This document shows, one piece after another, positions 19,713-31,000 of a stretch of 64,000 bases of DNA (positions are counted from its first letter, which is position 1; each line of letters begins with the position of its first letter). Source of the stretch: Odontesthes bonariensis (Eukaryota > Chordata > Actinopteri > Atheriniformes > Atherinopsidae); NCBI RefSeq assembly GCF_027942865.1, contig NC_134511.1:220392-284391 (forward strand). The letters are read 5' to 3'. Below the pieces are notes generated by a model. That model was not told where the DNA came from and did not search any database. It was given only the letters and a program-made list of their open reading frames with translations. The translations under genes and the position numbers were made by a program.

Positions 19713-19830
19713 TGTGTTGGTTTTTTGTGTCTGTTGTGTGTGTCCTCTGGTCAGAGATGTTCGTCTCTATGGTATGTATGCGTCTCCATGGTAACCAGAC
19801 AAATGGGCGGTGTTAGGGTTGGGTTGGGTC
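19713..19830. repeat. Direct repeat flanking a MITE, left copy
   Basis: GTGTGTTGGTTTTTTGTGTC ... CCATGGTAACCAGACAAATG, about 115 bp, recurs at 20636-20750 with few differences. Confidence 0.9.
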
Positions 19831-19890
19831 AGGGTTCAGTGAAAGGGAAAGGGAAAGTTATATACACATATAACCATTGTGGAAGGGTTA

Positions 19891-20629
19891 TGCCTTGTGT
19901 ACACCCAGAGCGACCTACGTTACCTGAGCGCCGGAAATCATTATTTCTCTATAGAGGGTGAGCGAACTGAGCGACCAGAGCGGATTCGCCAGGGGCGAAG
20001 AGAACTGAGCGGATTCCAGCAATTAAACTCAAGCTAACATTATGGTAATGAGCTTTGACGCGGTTCGGCGAAAACCAATGACAATCCACAGATTGTAGGG
20101 GTCAGCGGAAACAGACGTGTAAACTTTGGTTCCTAGTTCCTACGTATTTATTTAATTAATTTTAATGTAGAACATGCACGTGTATGTTGTTCAATGTTAC
20201 TGATGTGAATTTTCTATAGATCTCAAAAATCCGAGTACAGCCTGGCATGCTTGCTGAAAATGATATAATATGTGTATGTACGATGAGTAAAGAACAGCGT
20301 TTGGTTAATGCTGATGGTGTTTTTTACGTGTTAAGTGCCTCCACCAGGTGGCAGTAATACTTCATATTAGACTCTTGCTTTTCCGAGACAACTATGACAC
20401 TATGCTCGTCTTCTGAAGTGAAGAGCCAGTTGTTAAAGTCTTTTGTTTGAAGCAAGATCTCTTTCCTCCTTTGTTTTTTTTCGCGGGGGCCTTTAAAAAT
20501 GGAACAGTCTAAATGTGACGTCACGAGCGAACAAAGCTACCAAAGCTACCAAAGCGAGTTCTCAAGCGAAGCTTCTCCAGCTACCTCCGCTACCAGGCAG
20601 CGTAGGTCGCTCTTGGTGTTCACGCAGCA
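19891..20629. mobile_element. PIF/Harbinger-type MITE
   Basis: Terminal inverted repeats: TGCCTTGTGTACACCCAGAG on the left and, read inward from the right, TGCTGCGTGAACACCAAGAG. Both continue CGACCTACG. TTA lies on each side (19888-19890, 20630-20632), the 3-bp target size of this superfamily. The 739-bp interior shows no transposase. Confidence 0.88.
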
Positions 20630-20635
20630 TTAGAG

Positions 20636-20750
20636 TGTGTGTTGGTTTTTTTGTGTCTGTTGTGTGTGACCTCTGGTCGGAGATGTTCGTCTCTATGGTA
20701 TGTATGTGTTTCCATGGTAACCAGACAAATGGGCGGTTAGAGTTAGGTGT
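20636..20750. repeat. Direct repeat flanking a MITE, right copy
   Basis: Second copy of the 115-bp segment at 19713-19830, lying immediately outside the MITE's right TTA. Confidence 0.9.
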
Positions 20751-20945
20751 GAGTGAAACTGTGAGTTAGCAGTGATGTTGTGACTCCTTTCCATGTTCTC
20801 ATTGGTGGACCCGTGATGTCGCTGATGTTTCACCCTTAAAGTTTATCCTTTGGTGTCTCAGAGACTCAGAGTGTTTGCTGTTAGGATTTATGACCTTTAA
20901 ACTTTAAAGACCTAATTGTAAGTTTCTCTGTGAGATTAAAAGATA

Positions 20946-20955
20946 AATAAATAAA
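20946..20955 (+). terminator. Possible poly(A) signals for ak5-like
   Basis: Two overlapping AATAAA hexamers within AATAAATAAA, about 1.27 kb after the predicted stop. Weak, because the region is AT-rich and other transcripts are possible. Confidence 0.3.
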
Positions 20956-21137
20956 AAAGGTTCCCCTTAAAGCAGAGAGAGCTGCAGCTCAGAGAGCATC
21001 AGGAGTCCTCAGTGTCCTCAGCGTCCTTATCACAGCTGGAATGTTAACGACGTCCAAATGGGACCGAATCCCTCCGGAGATAAAGAGACCGAAATAAACC
21101 GAAGAGGCTGACAGGGTGCTGTTGATGTGCTGAGTGT

Positions 21138-21356
21138 ACCACCTCCAGGGCCCGGTCCAACAGAACCTCCGGGGCCCGGTCCAACAGAACCTCTAAGGCC
21201 CGGTCCAACAGAACCTCCGGGGCCCGGTCCAACAGAACCTCCGGGGCCCGGTCCAACAGAACCTCTAAGGCCCGGTCCAACAGAACCTCCGGGGCCTGGT
21301 CCAACAGAACCTCTAAGGCCCGGTCCAACAGAACCTCCGGGGCCCGGTCCAACAGC
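21138..21356. repeat. 24-bp minisatellite
   Basis: The unit is GGCCCGGTCCAACAGAACCT plus CCGG or CTAA, about nine copies. Open frames (GPGPTEPP / LDRAPEVL) are artefacts. Confidence 0.94.
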
Positions 21357-21849
21357 TTGTTCAGAAGCCCCGGAGGGGCTCCAAGAGGAGCAGACGGGTC
21401 TGATCTGTGTCTGCCTGTGATGTCACTGACCTGAAGTGAATGTTGTGTGTAAATGAGAGATGTTTTTTATTTTTCATTTATTATATTCATGCATCAAGTG
21501 GAACAACTTGTATTGTGTATTAAATTAAATGATATTTATTTATATGGGAAAATGCATGGTGAAATGGTCATGTTTTGTTACACCAACCTGCAGGACTACA
21601 GGTGGAAATTAGCATTTCCTGCTATAACCTGGTACAAAGCATCTTTCCTCATGGTCAATGTTTATTGTACACTGTCCCTGTTCAAATAAAAACATACCAT
21701 ACCAAGTGGACCCACCGAGGATCCGGCTCCCAGCAGCTTCTGGAAGCTTCTTATCTGCCGTCCGTTATCGCCTGAGCTTCTATTCCTGTTTGCTTCCATC
21801 TTTGGTCAGCCGCCCTCTCCTCTCTCGCCTCACTCGCTCCCTCAGCAGC

Positions 21850-21856
21850 TATAAAA
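21850..21856 (+). promoter_or_regulatory. TATA box of the myosin light chain gene
   Basis: TATAAAA, 36 nt before the ATG, in a GC-rich context (GCTATAAAACCCCGCGG). Initiation about 25-30 bp downstream would leave a leader of roughly 10-15 nt. Confidence 0.7.
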
Positions 21857-21891
21857 CCCCGCGGGAACCGGCCTCCGTCTCCGTCTGCAGC

Positions 21892-22485
21892 ATGGCGCCG
21901 AAGAAGGTGGAAGCCAAGAAGCCCGAGGCGAAGAAGGTGGAGGCGAAGAAGGAGGAGCCGCCTCCCCCGGCCAAGCCCGCCGAGCCGGAGCCCAAGCCGC
22001 CGGAGGTGGACCTGAAGAGCATCGTGGTGGAGTTCAGCGCCGACCAGGTGGAGGAGTTCCGGGACGCCTTCTCGCTGTTCGACGAGACGCCCACGGGCGA
22101 GATGAAGATCACCTACGCTCAGTGCGGCGACGTGATGCGGGCGCTGGGCCACAACCCGACCAACGAGGAGGTGCTGAAGCTGCTGGGGCGCCCCAAGCCC
22201 GAGGAGCTGCACGCCAAGCTGCTGGACTTCGACAGCTTCCTGCCGGCGCTGCAGCACGTGGCGCGCTCCAAGGAGCAGGGCACCTTCGAGGACTTCGTGG
22301 AGGGCCTGAGGGTCTTCGACAAGGAGGGCAACGGCACGGTGATGGGCGCCGAGCTGCGCCACGTGCTCGCCACGCTGGGCGAGAAGATGACCGAGAACGA
22401 GGTGGACCGCCTGATGATGGGCCAGGAGGACGCCAACGGACACATCAACTACACCGAGTTCGTCAAGCACATCCTGGCCGGGTAG
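21892..22485 (+). CDS. Essential myosin light chain (MYL4/MYL3-like), intronless
   Basis: 197 aa in a single open frame. The N-terminal extension ([15 protein letters not shown], then a Pro/Ala/Glu run) is that of long A1-type essential light chains, which binds actin. The core has [72 protein letters not shown] and ends FVKHILAG, the standard essential light chain fold of degenerate EF-hands that binds the myosin neck. Length and motif order are complete, with no frameshift. Family members normally have several introns and none is present here, so it looks like a retrogene that kept or acquired a promoter. Third codon positions are almost all G or C, unlike the flanks. Earlier in-frame ATGs exist (to 21658), but 21892 gives the family N-terminus. 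Exact paralogue unresolved. Confidence 0.92.
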   Translation: MAPKKVEAKKPEAKKVEAKKEEPPPPAKPAEPEPKPPEVDLKSIVVEFSADQVEEFRDAFSLFDETPTGEMKITYAQCGDVMRALGHNPTNEEVLKLLGRPKPEELHAKLLDFDSFLPALQHVARSKEQGTFEDFVEGLRVFDKEGNGTVMGAELRHVLATLGEKMTENEVDRLMMGQEDANGHINYTEFVKHILAG

Positions 22486-22515
22486 ATCTGCTGCTTAGGG
22501 TTCTGTTGGGTTCTG

Positions 22516-22725
22516 AATAAGTTTGTGCAATCTGTTGGTTTCCTTAGCTAGGAAATTGTTTCTGAATTGGCTCTATATGAACGAATTGGATTATTTTATG
22601 AATAATTATGATTACAATGAATTGAATTCCAATTGGCTTGAATTGGACTTACTATCTAAGTGCCTTGAGATGACATTTGTTGTATTTGGCGCTATAAAAA
22701 TGAAATTGAATTGAATTGAATTGAA
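22516..22725 (+). mobile_element. LINE-tail retroposon in the myosin light chain 3' UTR
   Basis: TTCTGTTGGGTTCTG occurs at 22501-22515 and 22726-22740 as a 15-bp target duplication. The insert ends in GAATTGAATTGAATTGAAT-type repeats, and its TTGTATTTGGCGCTATAAAA 3' part recurs inverted at 43908-44118. Confidence 0.88.
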
Positions 22726-22751
22726 TTCTGTTGGGTTCTGTTGGGTTCTGT

Positions 22752-22757
22752 AATAAA
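22752..22757 (+). terminator. Poly(A) signal of the myosin light chain gene
   Basis: AATAAA in TCTGTAATAAAAGCACC, 267 nt after the stop and just past the inserted retroposon. The TGTGTT.../TGTTCTCTC-type sequence that follows is compatible with a cleavage site. Confidence 0.6.
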
Positions 22758-22759
22758 AG

Positions 22760-23600
22760 CACCTCAGTGTTCTCTCTGAAGTTTCATTCTTGCTCTGACA
22801 CCAACAACATAAACTGATGCAGATTATTGATTTTACTGTTTCTCTACCGAACAAAGAAAATGTTAAAAATTTCACTGGAACAGAAAAATATCATTAAATA
22901 ATAGGACAGAGTTAAAACCAGTTTTTATCAGCCAGTTTTATCAGTTTTATCAGGAGTTCTTCCCTTTAAAGATGTTTTAGCCATCACACCACAGAAGAAG
23001 ACATGAAAAGAAACAAAACAAGTGAAGGTTAGAAATGATAAAAACGACAGGTGAGGAGCGAACAAACAACAAAGTGACTGATTATTCAGAGGAAACTTTT
23101 TGAAATTAAACAAAGGGAAGAAAACAAAGACCAAAGGAGCCTAAAATACATATACACACACTCTGCGGGAAGTTTAATGTCAGAATTAAATAAAAAGCAT
23201 TAAAACAGGGTTTTCAGACACTAAAGTACTGTGTATATGAATGCCATCTCAGTTATCTGATGCACTGATAACAGAAACCTGCATTCTGACAGGGACAGGC
23301 ACACTTCCTGTGTAGTACTTAAAAGAGCCACAGGGTGTCACTGTTTCACCTCACAGCAGCTCAGCTGCCTGAGCAGCTGATTGGGACGTCAGTCACATTA
23401 ATGACTCTTTAAGACATTTAAATTTAGGGTTGTGTCAGACAAATACAACTAACTCAGATGTTTACCCTCAACCTCGCAGATGTGGTCATCCACATCAACC
23501 TGATGACATCATCATGGTGTGATGCTACACAACCTGATGACATCATCATGGTGTGATGGTTCCTGGGTCCAGACCTTTCTGCACTCAGTGGTTCGGTTAG
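22760..23600. other. Intergenic sequence without recognised features
   Basis: AT-rich sequence between the myosin light chain and a SINE. I see short direct repeats (CCTGATGACATCATCATGGT twice near 23500) but no exon, RNA gene or element ends. Confidence 0.5.
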
Positions 23601-23604
23601 TGCT

Positions 23605-23862
23605 TCTGAGGTGTGGCGGTTAACACCGCCGCCTCGCAGCAGAGGGTTACGGGTTTGAATCCCGGCTGGTTCTCCTTGTGCATGCATGTTAGGCTAATTG
23701 GTGACGCTAAATTGTCCCTAGGAGAGTCTCGTTTGTCTCTGTGTGGCCCTTTGATGGACTGGTGACCGGTCCAAGGTGTACCAATGACCGCTGGGATGGG
23801 CTCCAGCCCCCCCGCCCTGATTTGGATTAACCAGGTATAGAAAATGGACGGATGGATGGCTT
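23605..23862 (+). mobile_element. tRNA-derived SINE
   Basis: The tRNA-like head GTGGCGGTTAACACCGCC has a box B-like GGGTTTGAATCCC. The body has TTGGTGACGCTAAATTGTCC and GATGGGCTCCAGCCCCC, and the tail ATGGACGGATGGATGG, the layout of a common fish SINE. Confidence 0.85.
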
Positions 23863-24044
23863 CAGTTTGACTCCCTCTGGTGGCAGAAAAAGGGATTACA
23901 GAAAGTAGTTTTTCAGCCATTTATTTTACCACCTGGAGAACAAAGTGGTGGTGCAACGCTTTGGAACCTGTGATGCTTTGTTAAAACACATCTCAGCTGT
24001 TCACCTGCTGGCTTTAGTTTCCCTGTGAGGTGTGAAGATGGCTA

Positions 24045-24245
24045 CAAATAAAACCACAGAGGAAGAAGCCGGAGGTTCAAATAAAACCACAGAGGAAGAA
24101 GCCGGAGGTTCAAATAAAACCACAGAGGAAGAAGCCGGAGGTTCAAATAAAACCACAGAGGAAGAAGCCGGAGGTACAAATAAAACCACAGAGGAAGAAG
24201 CCGGAGGTACAAATAAAACCACAGAGGAAGAAGCCGGAGGTTCAA
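24045..24245. repeat. 33-bp minisatellite
   Basis: The unit AAAACCACAGAGGAAGAAGC plus CGGAGGTTCAAAT is present about six times. The frame reading NKTTEEEAGGS (24032-24298) stays open only because the unit is 33 bp. Confidence 0.94.
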
Positions 24246-24550
24246 CACAGTTCTTTTTTAATGTAAAGCAGGCGCTCGATAATCTTCTGTTACAGTAACA
24301 AGTCAGTCGACTCTAATAACAAAACTTCATTAAATCTGTTGAAACTTTTTTTAAAATAACAAAAGCAAACAGTCGTGTGTTAAATGTTATAGCTTCCGGT
24401 CGGATGATTCTTCTTTGTGCATCTTAGGTGAAACAAAGAGCTTAGAACCGTAGATTAGATCAGATTATTCACATAGCAGTGACCAGTCGAAGCAGTCAAC
24501 AACAACAAACATCTTCAGAGTTAATGCTGATTCCTGTTAGACGGTTAAAC

Positions 24551-24556
24551 TTTATT
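24551..24556 (-). terminator. Candidate poly(A) signal of rgs3
   Basis: AATAAA on the minus strand (TTTATT on plus), 255 nt beyond the rgs3 stop codon. The first such hexamer after the stop that I see. Confidence 0.5.
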
Positions 24557-24810
24557 AAATCTGACATATTCAAAGCTCCTCAGTTCTAACCTGACATCTG
24601 ACTCATCAATAAAACTATACTCGTGTTATTTAGTGTGAGAATGTACAGAAAACAGCTGATCTGAGGGACACGAGCCTCCAACAAACTACATTTCCCATAA
24701 TGCAACTGGGGCCTCTCAGCGGCTGGATGAAGGGCCAGCAGCCAGCCAATCAGAGACTCTGATCAGTTCGATCGATTCGTCCTCTAATTAACTCGATTTT
24801 CCTCTTCTCC

Positions 24811-25032
24811 TCACGATTGGCTGACAGATCTGCTCTGATTGGCTGGCTGTGAGGCCGTGTCTGTGCTGTGATTGGCCAGCTGGGCGTAAAGGCGGGACTT
24901 GAGGAATCGTGGGTAACTGTCCGTCTCCATGAGACTGAAGATCTGGTCCTGGGCTGGCTGAAAGGCGTTGGGACAAACGCCAAGACGCAGGCTCTGATTG
25001 GTCGACTGCCTCACGGACGAGTCCACGTTGAC
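24811..25032 (-). CDS. rgs3: rgs3 terminal exon (end of RGS domain)
   Basis: The acceptor is CTCTGTCACAG. VNVDSSVRQ keeps the Asn that contacts Galpha switch regions in RGS proteins. SLMETDSYPRFLKSRLYAQL is the last RGS helix pair. A tail ending RSVSQS and TGA is longer than the short human tail. Confidence 0.95.
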   Translation of the reverse strand, partial: VNVDSSVRQSTNQSLRLGVCPNAFQPAQDQIFSLMETDSYPRFLKSRLYAQLANHSTDTASQPANQSRSVSQS

Positions 25033-28000
25033 CTGTGACAGAGAGCAGCTGAGTCACATGACCAGATGTTGGACCAATCAGAGGACAGACTGATAGTTCT
25101 ACCCACCTGTCTCGCAGCGTTGGTAGAGATGAACTCGTCATAGATTTTCATGGCACCGGCAGCCATCTTGCTGAAGGGGCGTGTCCTCCTGAATCTCTCC
25201 GCGGCCAACCAGAAGTCCAGGTTCTCCTCGCTGAACTCCGTCCTCAGGAAGTGACGGAACACCGTCAGACCATCTGACCAATCAGAACGAGAGGGAGAAA
25301 GACTGTAAGCCAATGGGGACAGACGGCACTCAGGCTCCTCCCCCATCGTCTGCCCATCGGTTCAAACAGGAACAACTTACCCTGATTGGTCAGCAGGGCG
25401 TCCAGAGACTCCGCCCATTTCAGCACCTCGTCCGTGGGCGGCCTGAAAACCAGAACAAACAAACCTCAGAACCAAACAGAACCAGCAGGAACCAGCAGGA
25501 ACCAAACAGAACCAGCAGGAACCAAACAGAAGCAGCAAGAACCAATAAGAACCAAAATGAACCAAAAAGAACCAATAAGAACCAATAAGAACTATCAGGA
25601 ACCGAACAGAACCAGCAGTAATCTGGACTGTGTGACCCAGGTTAGAACTGGTTTTGGTTCTGTTCAGAAAAGGTTGGAGGATTTTCGCACCTGTTGTTTC
25701 TGAGAACTTTCTCCAAAGTGTTGCCAGGAACATTTTTCCGTCTCTGCAGAAAAGTCAGGCGGCTCCGAACATCAGCAGCTCTGCAGAGGCATGAGAACCA
25801 ATCAGAGAGAGAAAAGACAAAAAACAAACAAATAAACAAATAAACAAACAAAACCAAAGCAGATAAACAAAAATATAGACAAACATCAAAATAAACAAAC
25901 AAAAAAGACAAAAACAGACAAACATCAAAATAAACCAACAAAAAAGACAAAAACAGACAAACATCAAAATAAACTACCAGACCAAAACAAACAAAGAGTG
26001 GGAATGTTTACGTACAAACTCTTTGTCATCTTCTTCCTCTGCTGACGTTTTCTGGACTCTCCGCCCTGAATAAACAACAACAACAACAACAACCATTACA
26101 CAGAGTTATACCAGGTTCTGATGGTGTTTATGGATCTTTAAACCAGATATCTGGTTCTTGCTGGTCTGGACTTGTTCGGACAGAAGATTCTGTCAGTGAA
26201 CCCTAAAATAAAGTTACGTTCAATTTTATGGATTAATTCGACAGTTTCTTTTTAAAGAAAGTGTTTTTTCTCTTGAACTCCCTCTGAGCTTCCGTAGTTT
26301 CGAAGCTTCTGCAGTAGCTGCCAAGCAGGAAGTATTTACAGGAAGTTGCACACCTGTACAGTCGATAAGCAGCTCGGAGATGATGTCTATCGACACTAAT
26401 TAAACCTTTAATTGTACATTTTGTAAGACAGGCTTTAAAGTTTAAAGCTTTAAAGAAAGTGGGTGCGAACACGTCCTACCTTGGTGCCGTTGAGCAGCAG
26501 CAGCAGCTGGTGCAGAGACGCTCCTTCCCTGGTCAGGTGTTTCCTCAGGGTCTGAGGGGAAGGAGGGGAGGGGGCGGGGCCTGTGGAGGCGAGCTGGTGG
26601 ATGGTGCTGTCTGACAGGAAGCGGGGGGATCGGGGTTCCTGCAGCAGGGAACCCTCAGAGAGCGAGCGGCGCAGGACTGATGGGTAATCAATCAGGTAAT
26701 CAATCAGGTCATCAATCAGGTAATCAATCGGGTAATCAATCGGGTAATCAATCAGGTAATCAATCAGGTAATCAATCAGGTCATCAATCAGGTAATCAAT
26801 CGGGTAATCAATCAGGTAATCAATCAGGTTTCATTGTAAACACAGTAAAGGTCAAAGGTCACACCTCTGACTTTATAAAGCTGGAACTGACCTGCAGGTC
26901 TGTGGCTGAAGGGGAACTCGGCTCCTCCTCCTTCCTCCTCATCATCACTCTCCTCCTCCTTCATGTTAAAGGGGCGTGGCCTCAGCAGGAGTCCCCGCCC
27001 CCCGACTCCGCCCACATTCTCTGAGGTTTCTGAGGCGCTCTCCCCCTCCCCCTGCTGCCGCTCCTCCACCTCCTCCTCCGGCCTGCTGCTGCTCCTCTCC
27101 TTCCAGACGGGACTCCTCAGAGGGGAGGATGGGGGAGGAAATAACTGAGGCAGGGAGGGGAGAGTCCTGGGGGGAGGTGAGGACGAAGAGGAGGTGGAGA
27201 AGGGGGAGTAAGGAGCAGGGGAGGGAGCTCTGCGGGGGTCACAGAGGGAGGAGTAAGGAGAGCAGGAACGGTAGAGGAGGCCGAAATCTGAGGGGAGGTC
27301 TGAGAGCTGAGGAAGGGGAGGAGGAGGAGGAGGAGGAGGAGGAGGAGGAGGAAGAGGAGGAGGAGGAGGAGGAAGAGGAGGAGGAGGAGGAGGAGGAGGA
27401 GGAGGAGGAAGAGGAGGAGGAGGAGGAGGAGGAGGAGGAGGAGGAGGAGGAGGAAGAGGAGGAGGAGGAGGAGGAGGAGGAGGAGGAGGAAGAGGAGGAG
27501 GAGGAGGAGGAGGAGGAGGAAGAGGAGGAGGAGGAGGAAGAGGAGGAGGAGGAGGAGGAGGAGGAGGAGGAGGAGGAAGAGGAGGAGGAGGAGGAGGAGG
27601 AAGAGGAGGAGGAGGAGGAGGAGGAGGAGGAGGAGGAGGAGGAAGAGGAGGAGGAGGAGGAGGAGGAGGAAGAGGAGGAAGAGGAGGAAGAGGAAGAAGA
27701 GGAGGAAGAGGAGGAGGAGGAGGAAGAGGAGGAGGAGGAGGAGGAGGAGGAGGAGGAAGAAGAAGAAGAAGAAGAGATAATCATGTTAATACTACTCACG
27801 CTGTTTTGTTTCAGTGTCCTCTTATAAGCAAAAGAGAATAATTAACTAGAACATTTCTGAAGAAATTTTGATGGGTTCCAATCTGCTGCCCGCCCTATCA
27901 ACAAACCCTTTAGTTCAGTTGAAGTTGAGAGTCTCCTGTCACATATAAACTTTGAATGAGGTCTCTGTGATGTCGTATGGCTGAGTTATGAGAACTCCAA

Positions 28001-31000
28001 AATAGGGCAGTTTTTGGCATTTTTGGCTCGTTAAGTGCTTTCCAATCGATTTTTCCATTAAGACGGGTCTGCTGAAGACAGTGATGTGATTTTTATCAAG
28101 ATCCTGTTTAAATATAGCTTTTATGGTACTTTCAAAATGGCCTCGTTAAGTGCTTTTCAATGCATTTTCCCATTGCATTGTGGGTATTTTCAAACTTCCC
28201 CTCACTATCAGTTTAAAGGAGAAAAGCAGATCAGATTTATAACATGAAGCTGTTATAACAGGGCAGCCATCTTGGCTCTGCCCTCATAAGCAGTCTTAGA
28301 ACAGAGCAGGCTAACAAGGCGTTGCCCCGGTAACAGGAGCAGGCTAACAAGGCGTCGCCCCGGTAACAGGAGCAGGTGCGGCTCGTCTGTGTCTCTGACA
28401 TGTACGCTCACTATGGCTTATTAAAATTAGACTATAATTTTGACTGCACTCGACTGTCTCGAACAAACGGTCGCTGTTCGAAAAGTAAAAGTCGTATCCG
28501 AATAATTCTTGAACTGTCAGCGCCCCAAGAGACAGCAGAAGCAGCGGTGTAATTTTCATTCGGCTACTATGTGGGGCTCGTTTTTTATGGCAGTTTTAAA
28601 ATAATTTTTCACCTGAATTTTATGATTTTAGGCGTTTATAATGGGCGGAATGTCAGCTGGAGGGCCGAATCTCTGCACTCAGAGGCGATTTGTGAGGAAT
28701 CTGTGAGGCAGAGCTCAATGAGTCTGACTTTGTGTGAAAGAGGATAAAAATGTCTACGGTTTGAAGTAAAATTTGTCCAGATCGGGCAGATATTTCAGAT
28801 ATGAGAGACATTTGTTCGAGGAATTGGTTCAGTATCGAATTTAGCGTGAGAAACAGAGTGGGAGAGACGCCTCAGCTGAGATGTAGTCTTCCTAAAACGT
28901 AAACTGCCGTTGTGTCAAATATGTATAATATATCAACAAACCCTTTAGTTCAGTTAAAGCCGAGAGTTTCCTGTCACATATAAACTTTGAATGAGGTCTG
29001 TGTCATGCTTTATGGCTGAGTTATAAGGCCTCTAAAATAGTGAAAATAGTAGTAAAATAGTAGTTTTTGGCAGTTGGCGCAGCCCTATTTTTGAATTGAT
29101 TGGTTTCAGAGACCTGCACCAAACCTGAACCTAGTTTAACAAAACGTTGGAACTGAAGTTCTAAGAGAAGAAATCTGAAACTACCTGTACAGGTGGCAGT
29201 GCGAAAAAAACCACAGGAACAGCGCCCTACCTGGTGGCCATGTCCGGTCTCCGTGGCGACCAGCTGGAGTTGTATGTTGTCATGGAGACAGAGGCTGACC
29301 CGAACCTTCTGCTCGATGCTGAATGCCTCCAAACTGAAGAGACAGCGCCAGCAGGTCTGGGAACTCTGCAGGAAGTAGATCTGCAGCGGTTCTGATGTCA
29401 CTGAAACAACAAGAGGCAGAGCCTTCAGTTATCAGGCCCCTCTCTGTGGAACCAGCTGCCAGTTTGGGAGGCAGAGCCTTCAGTTATCAGGCCCCTCTCT
29501 GTGGAACCAGCTGCCAGTTTGGGAGGCAGAGCCTTCAGTTATCAGGCCCCTCTCTGTGGGACCGGCTGCCAGTTTGGGAGGCAGAGCCTTCAGTTATCAG
29601 GCCCCTCTCTGTGGAACCAGCTGCCAGTTTGGGAGGCAGAGCCTTCAGTTATCAGGCCCCTCTCTGTGGAACCAGCTGCCAGTTTGGGAGGCAGAGCCTT
29701 CAGTTATCAGGCCCCTCTTTGTGGAACCAGCTGCCAGTTTGGGAGGCAGAGCCTTCAGTTATCAGGCTCCTCTCTGTGGAACCAGCTGCCAGTTTGGGAG
29801 GCAGAGCCTTCAGTTATCAGGCCCCTCTCTGAGGAACCAGCTGCCAGTTTGGGAGGCAGAGCCTTCAGTTATCAGGCCCCTCTCTGTGGAACCAGCTGCC
29901 AGTTTGGGAGGCAGAGCCTTCAGTTATCATGCCTCGTGCATGCTCAGGACGGGGGATTGGATCAGAGAGAAGTTTCAGTTAATCTGTTGGTTTCCTGAGC
30001 TGGAAACTTTAATTATCTCTGTATGAATTGGACTAAATTGTAATTTAATGAATTGGATTTGATTGATTATGATTGTATTAGAATAAATTGGACTGTAATT
30101 GACTTGAATTGGACTGTAGTGCCGTTAGATTTGTTGTGATTTCGTGCTTTGTAAATGAAACTGAACTGAACTTAATTTTCATGTGTATCTATGACTCAGT
30201 GGTTAGGGTGGTTTGTCCAGTAATTGGAAGGTTGGTGGTTCAATTCCCACTCTTGCCACTCAAAAATTGGTGAAACAACTGTAGGGGTGTCAGGCCACCT
30301 CCTTGCCCCGGGCGCAGTGCATGCTCCCTGGGTGGAGGTATCTCATCCCTGCCCTGACTGCAGCACACCTGGAAGCCACCTGTCCCAAACATTATGGAGC
30401 CTGTACACATCAGAACATGGAGGACAACAACAACAACAACAACTGGGTGGTACCCTCTCTGAGCTGCACGGTGTTCAGGTACAGCGGACTCTGTAGGACG
30501 TTACAGCGTCCGGCTTCGTCCTCTCTGGTGAACAGCAGCAGGTCGCTGTAGATAAGCACCGTCACCTGAAACACACACAGAAAAACCATTATCACAAAGA
30601 GAGCACACACTGAAAAAAACAACTCATAAGATTTACTTAAAAAACCCTCTGTAAGTATTTGCACTCAGATGATTTAAGTAATATTTAATGCTGCAATAGC
30701 AAGTAAATTTTACTCACCATAAAACATAACAGTTTTGAAGATATTAGGTAACATTTACTTAATTACATCTAAGTTTTAAGTTATATTTATTTAAACAGAT
30801 GAAGTAAACTCTACTTGTTTTTCATAGGCAGGAACATCATTTTACTCAAAATTTTAAGTAAATTTTATATATCTGTAGTATTTGCTGTTATGAAGTAACA
30901 CTTTCAGAGTAAAGTTTATGTAGTATTTCTAGGTTTATATACATACAACTATTAAATTGTATGAGGAAACCTCAGTAAAACGTACTCTTCCCCCATAATT

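Noticed and set aside
21751..22470. 239-codon minus-strand ORF and the overlapping plus ORF at 22122-22520
   Set aside because: Shadows of the GC-rich myosin light chain gene.
23605..23690. Functional tRNA gene
   Set aside because: Box B-like sequence present, but the body and tail are those of a SINE and no cloverleaf with a proper acceptor stem is evident.
24032..24298. 88-codon frame NKTTEEEAGGS as a small gene
   Set aside because: 33-bp repeat with no splice, promoter or homology support.
26976..27827. 283-codon poly-Glu frame and 186-codon poly-Ser frame
   Set aside because: (GGA)n tract. The real coding part nearby is the minus-strand rgs3 exon at 27144-26892 in a different frame.
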